Positions 10,797 to 20,882 of a DNA stretch of 64,000 bases are shown here, in pieces. Position 1 is the stretch's first letter; each line of letters begins with the position of its first letter. Source of the stretch: Gordonia sp. SID5947 (GTDB lineage: Bacteria; Actinomycetota; Actinomycetes; Mycobacteriales; Mycobacteriaceae). Under the pieces are notes generated by a model. That model did not search any database and was not told the DNA's origin. It saw only the letters and a program-made list of their open reading frames with translations. The stretch lies in NCBI RefSeq assembly GCF_009862785.1, contig NZ_WWHU01000001.1, positions 3,472,001-3,536,000 of the forward strand. The letters run 5' to 3'. The position numbers were made by a program, and so were the translations under genes.

Positions 10797-12479
10797 TCAA
10801 CGTCCGGCGCGCTGCCGGACCGGATCGGGATAGGGCACCGCGGCCAGGAGTGCGCGGGTGTAGTCCGCACGCGGCGCCGACAGCACGGTCCGGGCGTCGC
10901 CATTCTCCACCAGTGTCCCGTCGCGGAGAACGGCCACGCGGTCGGCGACCTGTTCGACGACGGCCAGGTCATGGCTGATGAACAGCGCGGCGAAGCCGAG
11001 ATCTCGTTGCAACTGCGCGAACAGCTCGAGAACACGGGCCTGTACCGACACGTCGAGCGCGCTCGTCGGCTCGTCGGCGATCAACAACATGGGTTCGACG
11101 GACAGAGCGCGGGCGAGCGCGACGCGCTGCCGCTGGCCACCGGAGAGTTCGTGGGGAAGCCGGTTCGCGAAGCTGCGCGGCAGCTGCACGGCGTCGAGCA
11201 GTTCGGCGACTCTGGTGTTCCGCTGGTCGCGACCGCCGAGGCGATGGATCTCCAGCGGTTCCCGGATCGACTCGGCGACGGTGAACCGGGGATCGAGTGA
11301 CGCCGTCGGATCCTGTGGAACGAACGCGATGGTACGGCGCACGGTGCGGAGCTCGGCGCGTGGTAACCGCGCGATGTCTTTGCCTCCGAGCGTGATCCGG
11401 CCAGACGCCGGGGTGATGAGCCCACCGATGGTGCGCCCCAGGGTGGTCTTCCCTGACCCCGACTCGCCGACCACACCGACTACCTCGGCGGGATGCACGG
11501 TCAAGGAGACACCTGCGAGGGCGGTGCGGGGCGCGCTGCCGAACCGGCCCGGGTGACGCACCGTGATGTTGTCGACCTGCACCACGGCCGGCGACGTGAC
11601 GGCCTCCCCGTCGGCGCTTTCCGGGTCGGCGCTTTCCGGGTCGGCGCTGTCCGGATCGATGTCGACGGTCGGGTCATCCTGGGGAGACGGCAGCGTGGGG
11701 ACGGCTGCGAGGAGTTGCTCGGTGTACGGCTGGGTCGGCCTGGCGAAGATGTCGAACACGTCCCCCCGTTCGACCACCTCGCCGAGTTGGACCACCACCA
11801 CTCGGTCGGCGATGTCCGCGACGACGCCGAGATTGTGGGTGATGAGCAGGATCCCGGCGTCGATCCGGTCGCGCAGCCGAAGCAGAAGATCGAGGATCTC
11901 CCGCTGGACCGAGACGTCGAGAGCGGTGGTCGGTTCGTCTGCCAGTAACAGGACCGGGTCGTTGGCGAGCGCCAGGGCGATCACCACGCGTTGCTTCTGC
12001 CCGCCCGACAGCTGATGCGGGTACTGTCCGGGATCGAGGATCTCGACCAGACGCAACAGTTCGACGGCTTGCTGGTGGGCATCTCGTCGCGACATCCGGC
12101 GGTGTGTGCGCAGCGCCTGGCGCAGCTGCCACCCGACGGTCTGTACCGGGTTGAGCGCGGTCTGCGGCTCCTGGAAGATCATGGCGACCCGGGTCCCGCG
12201 GACGGCGTTGAGTTCCTTCTCCGACCTGTTGAGCACCTCCACGCCGTCGACCTTCACCGATCCGGTCGCGGTCGCGGTCTCGGGGAGCAGGCCGATCGCG
12301 GCACGGGCCGTCATGGTCTTTCCGGACCCCGATTCGCCCACCAGCGCGAGGATCTGGCCGCGGTCGACCCGGAGACTGATCCCGGCAACCGCCGGCCGCG
12401 GGTAGGCGAAGGTCACCCGCAGGTCTTCGACCTCCAAAGCGGGCACGGTCACGTCGGCGTGTGTTGCTGATGTGGTCAT
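10797..12479 (-). CDS. ABC transporter ATPase with two nucleotide-binding domains (DppD-DppF fusion type)
   Basis: Energises the importer formed with the two permeases upstream. 560 residues from ATG 12479, which overlaps the permease stop (TGATG). Two complete ATPase domains: Walker A GESGSGKT in each half, signatures LSGGQKQR and LSGGQRQR, Walker B LLADEPT and LIADEPT. The linker contains short repeats of DPESA. This fused layout is common for oligopeptide/nickel-type importers in actinobacteria. The divergent sulfatase and dioxygenase suggest a sulfate ester or related ligand; this is inference. Confidence 0.92.
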   Translation of the reverse strand: MTTSATHADVTVPALEVEDLRVTFAYPRPAVAGISLRVDRGQILALVGESGSGKTMTARAAIGLLPETATATGSVKVDGVEVLNRSEKELNAVRGTRVAMIFQEPQTALNPVQTVGWQLRQALRTHRRMSRRDAHQQAVELLRLVEILDPGQYPHQLSGGQKQRVVIALALANDPVLLLADEPTTALDVSVQREILDLLLRLRDRIDAGILLITHNLGVVADIADRVVVVQLGEVVERGDVFDIFARPTQPYTEQLLAAVPTLPSPQDDPTVDIDPDSADPESADPESADGEAVTSPAVVQVDNITVRHPGRFGSAPRTALAGVSLTVHPAEVVGVVGESGSGKTTLGRTIGGLITPASGRITLGGKDIARLPRAELRTVRRTIAFVPQDPTASLDPRFTVAESIREPLEIHRLGGRDQRNTRVAELLDAVQLPRSFANRLPHELSGGQRQRVALARALSVEPMLLIADEPTSALDVSVQARVLELFAQLQRDLGFAALFISHDLAVVEQVADRVAVLRDGTLVENGDARTVLSAPRADYTRALLAAVPYPDPVRQRAGR

Positions 12480-13425
12480 CACTGCCTCTGGGTTCGGGAG
12501 ATGGATTGTGCGATGAGGTAGAAGCCCAATACCAGGGCCGAGATCACGACGAGCGGGCCGAGTGAGAACCAGGGATTGGTCTCGAGATATCCGTTTCCGG
12601 CCGCAAGAATCGATCCGAGGGACGGCGTCGGCGCGACCACTCCGATGCCCAGATAGCTCATCGCGCCCTCCACGAACACCGCCAGCGACAGCGACAGGGC
12701 GAACTGGACGCCGAGGGCCTCGACCGAGTTGGGCAGCACGTGGCGCAGGAGGATGTGCCGATTGGTGGCGCCGCTGACGCGAGCGGCCTCGACGTAGGGC
12801 ATCTCCCGGACCTTGAGTACCGAGGTCCGGGTCAGACGGCCGAATATCGGGATCTCGGCGATCGCGATCACGATCACGACGGTCTGCGCGCCGGGCGACA
12901 GGACCGCGGTGAGCGCGATCCCGAGCAGCAGGGCGGGGAACGCGAGCACGACGTCGAACGTGCGTTGCGCGACGACGTCGCTCCACGGGTGACTGACGGT
13001 CACCAGGCCCGCCGCGATACCCACCACCGCGCCGATCGGCACGGCGATGAAGATGATCAGCAGGTCCACCCGGATCCCGTAGAGGACGCGGGTCAGAAGG
13101 TCGCGGTTGAGATCGTCGGTGCCCAGCCAGTGTTCGGCACTCGGGGCAGCAGGTATGCACCGTCGATCTGCTGGTCGGCGCCGAACGTTGTCAACCACGG
13201 GCCGATCACCGCGAGCAGCACGACGATCGCGACCAGGATGGTGCCTGCTGCCCCCGAACCGGTGAGCAAGCCGCGCAGCGCCGACCGGCGGGTTCGGGAC
13301 CCGACACTGTCGGCGGCCGACTCGGGGAGCAGGCCTGGTGCGATGTCGAGGACGGCCTCGGCACCGAAGACGGAGGCGAGAGGATCGGACGATGTGGGAC
13401 TGTTCGTCGCGGTGTTTCGGGACAT
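12479..13425 (-). CDS. ABC transporter permease, DppC type, apparent -1 frameshift
   Basis: Inner-membrane permease (BPD_transp_1). The N-terminal part (start 13425/13428, overlapping the dppB-like stop) has a cytoplasmic tail and first helix ending GPWLTTFGADQQIDGAYLLP. The family motif PSAEHWLGTDDLNRD and the rest sit in another frame ending at 12479. Adding one C to the CCCC run (plus-strand gggg 13143-13146) gives YLLPPSAEHWLGTDD and a 315-residue protein. The missing base lies in a homopolymer, so error is more likely than pseudogenisation. Coupled to both neighbours by TGATG. Confidence 0.85.
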
Positions 13426-14381
13426 CATTGACCTGCCAATCGGATTCGTGGGTCGAGCCAGGCGTGCAGGATGTCGGCGAGGAGCTGGAGCACGACGAAC
13501 ACCGTCACCGACAGCAGTACGAGCACCTGGACGAGGGGATAGTCACGCGCGAAGATGCCCTCCTCGGTGAGCAGCCCGAGCCCTGGCCAGCCGAAGATCG
13601 ACTCCACCAGGATCGCGCCGCCCAGCAGGCCGCCGACGACGAGTCCGAGTGCGGTCAGGGTGGGCGGCAGTGCATTTCGGAGTGCGTTGCGCAGCACGAT
13701 GGTATGGCGTGGCACGCCGAGCGATCGAGCGGTCACCGCGTACGGCTGACGCAGTTCGGTCCGCAGCGCCTCGGTGAGGAATCGTGCGAGCACAGCGCCG
13801 GCCGGCAGGCCGAGGGTCAGCGCAGGGAGGATCAGATACTGCAGGGTGACCTGGAGATCGTCGGTGTAGCCGGCAGGAGGCGTGCCGCCGGCCGGTAGCC
13901 ATCGCAGCTGCACGCCGAATACGAGGATCAGCACGGTGCCGACGACAAAAGTCGGGATCGCGATGGCGACTGCGTTGATGCCGATGAGCACCGCGTGCAC
14001 CGCGCGGTTCTGGGAGATCGTCGCGGACAGGCTCAGTGCGAGCGCCAGCACGACCGCGATCACCAGGGCGGCAGCTGTGAGCACCACGGTGTTGACGAGC
14101 CCGAATCCGATCAGGTCGCTGATCGCGCCACCTACCTGGTAGCTCTGGCCGAAATTCAGGGTGACGATCCCGCCGAGCCACGCGAAGTACTGCACGAGGA
14201 ACGGCCGGTCGAGACCGAGGTCATGCCGGATGGCGGCGAGTTGTTCGGGCCCCGCGTCGGGGCCGGCGAGGGCCGCCTCCGGGCCGCCCGGGATCAGGCG
14301 CAAGATCGAGAAGATGAGGATCGAGGCGATCGCCAGGACGACGATTGCCGTCGGGATTCGTCGCATCACATAGCCGAGCAT
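13425..14381 (-). CDS. ABC transporter permease, DppB type
   Basis: 318-residue polytopic permease for the peptide/nickel-type importer. The first helix is followed by the typical N-terminal region DLGLDRPFLVQYFAWL, and the C-terminal half carries the BPD_transp_1 domain with the EAA-like loop around TARSLGVPRHTI. ATG 14381 overlaps the binding-protein stop as TGATG (GTG 14384 is an alternative), and its own stop overlaps the next permease. Confidence 0.92.
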   Translation of the reverse strand: MLGYVMRRIPTAIVVLAIASILIFSILRLIPGGPEAALAGPDAGPEQLAAIRHDLGLDRPFLVQYFAWLGGIVTLNFGQSYQVGGAISDLIGFGLVNTVVLTAAALVIAVVLALALSLSATISQNRAVHAVLIGINAVAIAIPTFVVGTVLILVFGVQLRWLPAGGTPPAGYTDDLQVTLQYLILPALTLGLPAGAVLARFLTEALRTELRQPYAVTARSLGVPRHTIVLRNALRNALPPTLTALGLVVGGLLGGAILVESIFGWPGLGLLTEEGIFARDYPLVQVLVLLSVTVFVVLQLLADILHAWLDPRIRLAGQ

Positions 14382-15976
14382 CACGAGTTCCGTCCGGTGG
14401 TGTTGAGGTAGGTGTCCTTGAGGTGCAACTGGTTACGTCGATCCCAGTCGATGTTCCCGACCGCATTCGACGTCGCGACCTTCTGGAAGACAATGCCGAT
14501 CTCGACGAGGAAGAGGTCTCGCAACCAGATGTCGTCGAGGCGACGGTAGGCGTCCAGTGCCGCCGGAGACGCGCCGTCGGGAACCTTCCACGCCGCCTCG
14601 GCGGCTGCAGCGTACTGCGGGTTCAGATAGTTCGAGGAATTCTTCGCCGCGTTGAAGGGGTAGGCCGAGACGGCCAGCGTCGACGGCGTGAACTGGGCAA
14701 AGGCGTGCTGTAGCAACCAGATTCCCGGAAACTTGCCGCCGATCAGCTTGGCGGACTGCGCAGTGCGGTCGTTGGGTACCAAGGTCACCGGGATGCCGAT
14801 GTCCTTGAGGTTCGACTGCACGATCTCGGCGACCACCCGATCGATTCCCTGCGTCGAGAAGTCGAGAGGAATCGGCGGTACCGGGCCGTGTTGCGCCACC
14901 AGCGACTTCGCCTCGGCGACGTCACGACCGTAGGTCGAGTTGGCCGCCGCGTCGTAGGCGGGCGACCATTTCGGCCACGGCAGATTCACCACGTAGCCGC
15001 TCTTTCGGAAGACGTCGTCGATGATGCGGGGGCGGTCGATGGCGAGCGCGATGGCCCGCCGGAGCCGCACGTCCGAGAGCGCTGGATTGGTGACGTTGAT
15101 CCCGACATATTCTTGCGACTCGGCACCGGTGAAGGTGACGTCCCGGAAGCCGTACCGCGTGGTCGCCAACTGCTGATCGTGGTAGTTCAGCCCGTACGCG
15201 AGGTCGATCTGGCCGGTTCGCAGCCGGGTGTAGAGCGACTGCTGGTCGCGGATGATGACGAATGTGATCGAGTCGAGGTTGGGTCGTCCGGCCCAGTAGG
15301 AGTCGTTGCGAACCAGCCGGAGTGATGAGTTCGGTTGCCAGGACGCGAACTTGAACGGTCCCGTACCGATGTAGGACTTACCCTCCTTCAATTGCGGGAG
15401 GGACTGCGCATCAAGAATCGGGGCGGAGTCGAGCAGGTCGAAGATGTTGCTCAACGGGTGGGCGAAGCGCAGTACCACACGGTGCGGATCGCTTGTGTCG
15501 TAGGCCGTGATGGCCGCGGCCGTCCGCTTGAACTGCGGCGTCCAGGGACCGGCGAGGTAGGCCTCGAGCGAGTTCTGCACATCCGACGAGACGAACGGCC
15601 TGCCGTTGTGGAATGTGACATCCGGGCGGAGATCCAATGTCAGCGTCAGTCCGTCGGGTGTGAGGTGCCACGCGGTCGCCAGTGACGGTCGAACGGTGAG
15701 GTCGTCACGCGAGTAGCGGATGAGGGTGTCGAACGTGTTGCTCACCACCTGACCGGCGAGATTCCCGGTGCCGATCTGAAGAAACGTCTTGGGTGTGAAG
15801 TCGCCGAGAATCCCGACGCGTAGGTCGCCTCCCTGCGGTGCCGGTGTGCCGGGCGCGAGCGAAGCGGCGGCGGAGTTCTCCTGCTGGGAGACCGCGGACT
15901 GACATCCCGCCGCCAGCAGAACGGTGGCAATGGCCAGTGCGAGTACTCGCACGGTGTGGGTACGGCGTCCGGGCAT
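14381..15976 (-). CDS. Extracellular solute-binding lipoprotein of peptide-type ABC importer (SBP family 5)
   Basis: 531 residues. A signal peptide with lipobox LAAGC (Cys25) anchors it outside the membrane. Family features include DLRPDVTFHNGRPF and the LRRAIALAIDR region. First gene of a four-gene importer operon joined by one-base TGATG overlaps. It is divergent from the sulfatase/dioxygenase pair across about 225 bp. The genomic pairing suggests uptake of a sulfate ester or a related sulfur compound rather than peptides, but the sequence alone cannot show the ligand. Confidence 0.9.
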   Translation of the reverse strand: MPGRRTHTVRVLALAIATVLLAAGCQSAVSQQENSAAASLAPGTPAPQGGDLRVGILGDFTPKTFLQIGTGNLAGQVVSNTFDTLIRYSRDDLTVRPSLATAWHLTPDGLTLTLDLRPDVTFHNGRPFVSSDVQNSLEAYLAGPWTPQFKRTAAAITAYDTSDPHRVVLRFAHPLSNIFDLLDSAPILDAQSLPQLKEGKSYIGTGPFKFASWQPNSSLRLVRNDSYWAGRPNLDSITFVIIRDQQSLYTRLRTGQIDLAYGLNYHDQQLATTRYGFRDVTFTGAESQEYVGINVTNPALSDVRLRRAIALAIDRPRIIDDVFRKSGYVVNLPWPKWSPAYDAAANSTYGRDVAEAKSLVAQHGPVPPIPLDFSTQGIDRVVAEIVQSNLKDIGIPVTLVPNDRTAQSAKLIGGKFPGIWLLQHAFAQFTPSTLAVSAYPFNAAKNSSNYLNPQYAAAAEAAWKVPDGASPAALDAYRRLDDIWLRDLFLVEIGIVFQKVATSNAVGNIDWDRRNQLHLKDTYLNTTGRNS

Positions 15977-16201
15977 CGTTGTGAACTCTCTGTTCAGCGG
16001 GGCTGGGGTGACCGGTCTCGCGGCGTCGCAGGAACGGTCAGGTCACCACTGTGGACAGGTGAGCGGCCCAACGCCAAGCCGGCTCGGAGGTTACAAAGGG
16101 GCTCGGTGAAAGTATTGACAGTTCCGCCGACAGTCTGAAAGGTGCTGTGACGCACGGTGTCACCCGTGCATCCGAGAACCACGCGAGAGAGCTGGATCCC
16201 T
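15977..16201. promoter_or_regulatory. Divergent intergenic region, ABC importer | sulfatase
   Basis: Must hold promoters for both operons. On the plus strand TTGACA lies at 16115-16120, but no good -10 follows at 16-18 bp. No clear operator palindrome was identified. Sulfur-starvation control is plausible from the gene content only. Confidence 0.35.
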
Positions 16202-18541
16202 ATGGCGCCACACCAGAGTCCACCCGAGCAGGCCCGCGGTTACGCGGACTTCCGCGGAACCGTCGGCCGGACTTCCTCCGTCTCGGAACCGTGGTGGCCG
16301 GCCGAGCGCACCCCACGGTCGGAGGCGCCGAACATCGTCGTGGTGCTCGTCGACGACATGGGCTTTTCGGACATCGGACCGTTCGGGGCCGAGATCGAGA
16401 CACCCAACATCGACGCATTGGCCCAGCGAGGTCTGCGGCTCAGCAATTACCACACCACACCGGTGTGCTCGCCGGCACGCGCGGCGTTGCTGACCGGCCT
16501 CAACCCTCACCGCGCGGGCTACGGCAGCGTGGCGAACTCCGATCCGGGATATCCGGGCCTTCGGCTCGAACTCGCCGACGATGTGCTCACGTTGCCAGAG
16601 ATACTGCGGGACAGCGGTTATGCGACCTATGCGGTGGGAAAGTGGCATCTGGTACGAGATGCGAACATGGGGCCCGGCCGCAGCCGGGACTCCTGGCCGG
16701 TGCAGCGCGGCTTCGACAGCTACTACGGGTCGCTGGAGGGTCTGAACTCGTTCTTCCACCCGAATCAGCTGATCTCCGACAACTCCGTCGTCGATGTCGA
16801 CGAGTACCCCGACGACTACTACGTCACCGACGACCTCACCGACCGGGCGATCGGCCAGATCAAGGCACTGCGTGCGCAGGACAGGGACAAGCCGTTCTTC
16901 CTGTACTTCGCCCACATTGCGATGCACGGTCCGCACCAGGTGAAGGAATCCGACCTGGCGAAGTATCGCGGACGCTACGCCGAGGGCTGGGACGTGGTCC
17001 GGCAGCGGCGTTTCGAGCGACAGATCGACGAAGGTCTGTTCGATCCGGACACTCCGATGGCCGAGCGCAACACCACACCGGGCTACGACGCGCCACTCGG
17101 GGAGACCCTGGCACCCGACGAGCAGCGTCGCTTCCAGCGGTACCAGGAGGTCTATGCCGCGATGGTCCACAGCGTCGACCAGAGCGTCGGGCGTGTCGTC
17201 GAAACGCTCACCGAGTTGGGCGAACTGGACAACACGATCATCGTGTTCACCTCCGACAACGGCGGGACCGCCGAGGGCGGCCCGGTCGGAACACGCTCGT
17301 ACTTCAGCCAATTCGTGCACGGTCCGGTGCCCCCGGATTGGGAACGCGACGTGCCGCATGACGAGGACCTGATCGGCTCGGCGGCCGTAGGCGTGCATTA
17401 CCCGCGCGGGTGGGGGCAGGCGTCCAACACGCCGTTCCGCTTCTACAAGGGTCAGACCTTCGCGGGCGGGGTGCGCGTGCCGTTCGTGATCTCCTGGCCG
17501 GACGGCCTGCGGCGGGAACACGACGACAGCGGCGTCCGCCGTCAATACTCCTACGTCACCGACGTGGCGCCGACCCTGCTCGATCTCGCGGGCATACCGA
17601 CCCCGCCCGAGCGTTTCGGCCGGCCGGCGCAGGAGCGCGACGGTGTGAGCGCGGCATCGTTCCTGCGCGACCGGTCGGTGTCGTCGTCGCACACCGAGCA
17701 GTACGCCGAGTTCGGTGGCCACCGGGGGTTCTACCGGGACGGATGGAAACTGGTCTCGCTGCACACGAATCCGGCGAAGGTCGATGACCCGGCGTGGGAA
17801 CTCTATGACGTGACCGCCGATCCGGCAGAGACCACCGACGTGGCGGCGCGACACCCAGACCGAGTCGCCGAGCTGGCTCAGGCATGGGAGGAGACGGCCT
17901 GGCGCAATACGGTGTTCCCGCTGTTCGATTCGCCTGCCGATCAGATACGTCGTCGTCCCGACGAGGACCGATACAGCGATCCGGCGCGTATCCTCGCCGG
18001 CACGCCGACCTTGGAGCGATATCGGTCGAGCCGGCTGATCGCCTATCGGGATTTCGACATCGACGTGGAACTCGAAGGGTGGACTCCGTCGGACGAGGGT
18101 GTGCTCGTGGCGCACGGTGATCGGCAGGGCGGATATCTTCTCTACATCGAGGACGCGGCAGTGCATCTCGTGTTCAACAGCTATGGCAGGTCGACTCGGG
18201 TATCGGCACCCCTGCCCGACGCGGTGTCTGCCGTGACCGTTCGAGCGGCCGCGACACCGCAGGTGCGCTGGGACCTCTCGGTCGAGATCACCCGCGACGG
18301 CCAGACGTCGGTGGTGGCGAAGCTGCCCGACCAGTTCCAGCTGGTAGGGATGGCGCCGTGGACGGGGATCTCGGTCGGGCTCGACGCCCGTGGACCGGTG
18401 GACCCCGATCTGCGTGCCCGTCGCGGCGTCTTCCGATTCGGTCCGGCGCTTCGCGCGGTCACGTACCGACCGGGCCCCGTGCGTGTCCCGGGCGGGGTCC
18501 GGCGTGCGATCGACGAGAGCGCGGAGCATCACGCGGACTGA
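16202..18541 (+). CDS. Type I (formylglycine) sulfatase, arylsulfatase-like
   Basis: Hydrolyses sulfate esters. With ATG 16202 the protein is 779 residues (GTG 16157 would add 15). The metal site VLVDDMG precedes the sulfatase signature CSPAR (Cys89, Pro91, Arg93), where Cys is converted to formylglycine. GKWHL and FTSDNGG further support the fold. The length resembles the long mycobacterial AtsA/AtsD type, with an added C-terminal region of about 180 residues. No signal peptide is visible, so a cytoplasmic enzyme acting on imported substrate fits the neighbouring importer. Followed by the dioxygenase after 92 bp. Confidence 0.92.
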   Translation: MAPHQSPPEQARGYADFRGTVGRTSSVSEPWWPAERTPRSEAPNIVVVLVDDMGFSDIGPFGAEIETPNIDALAQRGLRLSNYHTTPVCSPARAALLTGLNPHRAGYGSVANSDPGYPGLRLELADDVLTLPEILRDSGYATYAVGKWHLVRDANMGPGRSRDSWPVQRGFDSYYGSLEGLNSFFHPNQLISDNSVVDVDEYPDDYYVTDDLTDRAIGQIKALRAQDRDKPFFLYFAHIAMHGPHQVKESDLAKYRGRYAEGWDVVRQRRFERQIDEGLFDPDTPMAERNTTPGYDAPLGETLAPDEQRRFQRYQEVYAAMVHSVDQSVGRVVETLTELGELDNTIIVFTSDNGGTAEGGPVGTRSYFSQFVHGPVPPDWERDVPHDEDLIGSAAVGVHYPRGWGQASNTPFRFYKGQTFAGGVRVPFVISWPDGLRREHDDSGVRRQYSYVTDVAPTLLDLAGIPTPPERFGRPAQERDGVSAASFLRDRSVSSSHTEQYAEFGGHRGFYRDGWKLVSLHTNPAKVDDPAWELYDVTADPAETTDVAARHPDRVAELAQAWEETAWRNTVFPLFDSPADQIRRRPDEDRYSDPARILAGTPTLERYRSSRLIAYRDFDIDVELEGWTPSDEGVLVAHGDRQGGYLLYIEDAAVHLVFNSYGRSTRVSAPLPDAVSAVTVRAAATPQVRWDLSVEITRDGQTSVVAKLPDQFQLVGMAPWTGISVGLDARGPVDPDLRARRGVFRFGPALRAVTYRPGPVRVPGGVRRAIDESAEHHAD

Positions 18542-18633
18542 ACGCGGCCGACTTCGAATCGTCGTGATTTCAGATCTCGATTGCCGCACCGAAATATGCG
18601 GCAATGTAAGGAAATAACAGAGAGGGATTCCCA

Positions 18634-19617
18634 ATGGCATTGGCACAGATAGACGAACGGACCGACCGGGAGGACCGCGCACGGCAGATCTACCGTGATG
18701 CGGGCATCACGGTCGACAAGCTCGGCGAGAACATCGGCGCGAAGATCGGGCAGGTCCGACTCGGCGGCGAGCTACCCGCCGAGCAGGTGGCGGCGATCCG
18801 GCTGGCGCTGGCCACCAACAAGGTCGTCGTCTTCACCGGCCAGCATCACCTCGACGACGAATCACAGTACGCATTCGCCGAATTGCTGGGTGATCCGACC
18901 GCACCCCATCCGACGGTCACGTCGCGAGGCACCCAGCTCCTGACCATCGAGGGCGCCGCCAACAGCTGGCACACCGACGTCACCTTTGTCGATCGCATCC
19001 CCAAGGCGTCGATCCTGCGTGCGGTCACCCTGCCCGAATACGGCGGCGCCACCACCTGGGCATCGACGGTGGCCGCGTACGAGCAGCTCCCGAAGCCGTT
19101 GCGAGCGTTGACCGAAGAACTCTGGGCGACCCACAGCAATCTGTACGACTATGTCGGGCTGAAGGAACCGTCCGGCGGCGTGGACGTCTCGAGGAAGGCG
19201 GAGCACTACCAGGAATTCACCAGCGCCGAGTATCAGACCCTGCATCCGGTGGTCCGGGTCCATCCCGAGACGGGGGAGCGGAGCCTGCTGCTGGGTCATT
19301 TCGCCAAGGAGTTCCGCGGGCTCAAGGCTGCCGAGTTCGGCGACCTCTACCAACTGCTGCAGACACGGATCACCAAGCTCGAGAACACCTTCCGCTGGAA
19401 CTGGCGGCTGGGCGACGTGGCGATCTGGGACAACCGAGCCACCCAGCACTACGGCATCGCCGACTACGGGAACCAGAAACGAGAACTGCATCGCATCACC
19501 CTCGCGGGCGACATCCCCGTCGATGTGCGTGGTGAGCAGAGCCAGGTGCTCCAGGGCGACGCATCGCACTATTCAGGAGTCGAGCAACCCACTCGCCTGG
19601 AGGCTTTCGCCGCGTGA
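18634..19617 (+). CDS. TauD/AtsK-like Fe(II)/2-oxoglutarate dioxygenase
   Basis: 327 residues. Iron ligands: WHTDVTF with His113 and Asp115, and the distal His272 in [12 protein letters not shown]; an Arg in [12 protein letters not shown] would bind 2-oxoglutarate. The family includes taurine dioxygenase and the alkylsulfatase AtsK, which oxidatively cleaves alkyl sulfate esters. Position behind a sulfatase and opposite an importer favours a sulfate-ester role, but taurine or other sulfonates remain possible. The ribosome site AGAGAGGGA precedes ATG. A strong hairpin follows at 19636. Confidence 0.9.
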   Translation: MALAQIDERTDREDRARQIYRDAGITVDKLGENIGAKIGQVRLGGELPAEQVAAIRLALATNKVVVFTGQHHLDDESQYAFAELLGDPTAPHPTVTSRGTQLLTIEGAANSWHTDVTFVDRIPKASILRAVTLPEYGGATTWASTVAAYEQLPKPLRALTEELWATHSNLYDYVGLKEPSGGVDVSRKAEHYQEFTSAEYQTLHPVVRVHPETGERSLLLGHFAKEFRGLKAAEFGDLYQLLQTRITKLENTFRWNWRLGDVAIWDNRATQHYGIADYGNQKRELHRITLAGDIPVDVRGEQSQVLQGDASHYSGVEQPTRLEAFAA

Positions 19618-19635
19618 GCGGCTGAGCTCTACCGA

Positions 19636-19686
19636 AACGCCGCGGCCGGCGGACACGAGACATCCGTGTCCGCCGGCCGCGGCGTT
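19636..19686. terminator. Long perfect hairpin between convergent genes
   Basis: Two 22-bp arms that are perfect reverse complements (19636-19657 and 19665-19686) around the 7-nt loop AGACATC. It sits between the convergent dioxygenase and DUF6131 genes and probably terminates both. There is no long T-run. Confidence 0.75.
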
Positions 19687-19718
19687 GGTTCTGCCGGGTC
19701 GAGCGTTCGACCCGATCG

Positions 19719-19874
19719 TCAGTAGTAGTGCGCCCGCCCGCCGACTGCGCGGCCGGTCGCACCGAGAACGGCGAGAATCGCGCCGATCACGATCAGGATG
19801 ATGCCTATCGTCCAGAGGATCGGGATGCTGAAGATGAACCCCAGAACCAGCAGGACGATGCCGAGAATGATCAC
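19719..19874 (-). CDS. Small membrane protein, DUF6131-like
   Basis: 51 residues from GTG 19874, with AAGGAG six bases upstream. Two hydrophobic helices (IILGIVLLVLGFIF and WTIGIILIVIGAILAVLG), then a short tail ending GGRAHYY. Sequence pattern and length match the small DUF6131 family of actinobacteria as I remember it. Function unknown. Confidence 0.8.
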   Translation of the reverse strand: MIILGIVLLVLGFIFSIPILWTIGIILIVIGAILAVLGATGRAVGGRAHYY

Positions 19875-20047
19875 GAATGTCTCCTTGCGATCGACAAACG
19901 CGCACTCGACGCTGCTGCAAGTGCCCGTTCCGTCAGCCTAGTCCTGCAGCGTCGTCGGGCGGGCGTTTGTCACCACTTCGCCACACTTGAACCTGAACGC
20001 AACTTCAAGTAGGTTCACGGTCACATTCGGCGGCAGAGGGATTGGGT

Positions 20048-20872
20048 ATGCAACTCGACGGCAAGGTGGCCATCGTGACAGGAGGCGCCGGAGGGATCGG
20101 CGCCGCGATCGGGCAAGCGCTGGTAGGTCAGGGCGCCCGCGTCGTTCTCACCGATCTGAACCCGGACACTCTCGAGACCGTGGCGACCGGGATCGAGACC
20201 TCGACGCCCGGCGCGGTGGCCTCCATCGCCGGCGACGCCGCATCCGCTGCCCACATCGACGCCGTCATCGAGCTCGCAGAAGCACGGTTCGGGCCGGTCG
20301 ATCTCTATTTCGCGAACGCCGGTATCGGTGGTGCACCAGGACTGTTCGCCTCCGACGAGGAGTGGGAACACGTCGTCGACGTCAACGTGATGGGTCATAT
20401 CCGGGCGGCCCGACGACTCGTTCCGGAGTGGGTCGAGCGTGGCGGCGGCTACTTCGTCGGGACCGCCTCGGCGGCCGGATTGCTCACCCAACTCGGATCG
20501 GCCACCTATTCCGTCACCAAACATGCGGCCGTCGGGTTCGCGGAGTGGCTCAACGTCACCTACGGCGATCGTGGCGTCCGCGCCAGCTGTCTGTGCCCGA
20601 TGGGCGTGGACACGAAGCTGCTGCGCCCCGACGATGTCCCCGACGACGATGACGCGCTCCTCATGCAACGTGCAGTCGAGACTGCCGGCCGCGTACTCAC
20701 CCCGGCCGAGGTCGCCGACACCGTCATCGAAGCGCTCGGTGACGAACGCTTCCTCATCCTTCCCCATGCCGAGGTTCTCGAGATGTACCGGCACAAGAGT
20801 GCCGACTACGACCGCTGGCTGCGCGGCATGCGGCGGTACCAGGAGAGCCTCAAGGAAGCCCCCACCTCGTAA
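20048..20872 (+). CDS. Short-chain dehydrogenase/reductase
   Basis: 274 residues from ATG 20048 (AGAGGG eight bases upstream; TTG 20042 possible). NAD(P) loop [11 protein letters not shown] at about 92-94, catalytic YSVTK. Ten bases separate it from the acyl-CoA dehydrogenase, so they are likely cotranscribed with the TetR gene that follows. Likely oxidises a hydroxyl in lipid or xenobiotic catabolism; substrate unknown. Confidence 0.88.
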   Translation: MQLDGKVAIVTGGAGGIGAAIGQALVGQGARVVLTDLNPDTLETVATGIETSTPGAVASIAGDAASAAHIDAVIELAEARFGPVDLYFANAGIGGAPGLFASDEEWEHVVDVNVMGHIRAARRLVPEWVERGGGYFVGTASAAGLLTQLGSATYSVTKHAAVGFAEWLNVTYGDRGVRASCLCPMGVDTKLLRPDDVPDDDDALLMQRAVETAGRVLTPAEVADTVIEALGDERFLILPHAEVLEMYRHKSADYDRWLRGMRRYQESLKEAPTS

Positions 20873-20882
20873 GGAGTCACCG

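Noticed and set aside
16115..16143. TTGACA as a promoter for the sulfatase
   Set aside because: No acceptable -10 hexamer at 16-18 bp; kept only as part of the divergent region.
16160..18682. 840-codon open frame antisense to the sulfatase
   Set aside because: Open only because of high GC; no motifs, and the opposite strand holds a complete sulfatase with an active site.
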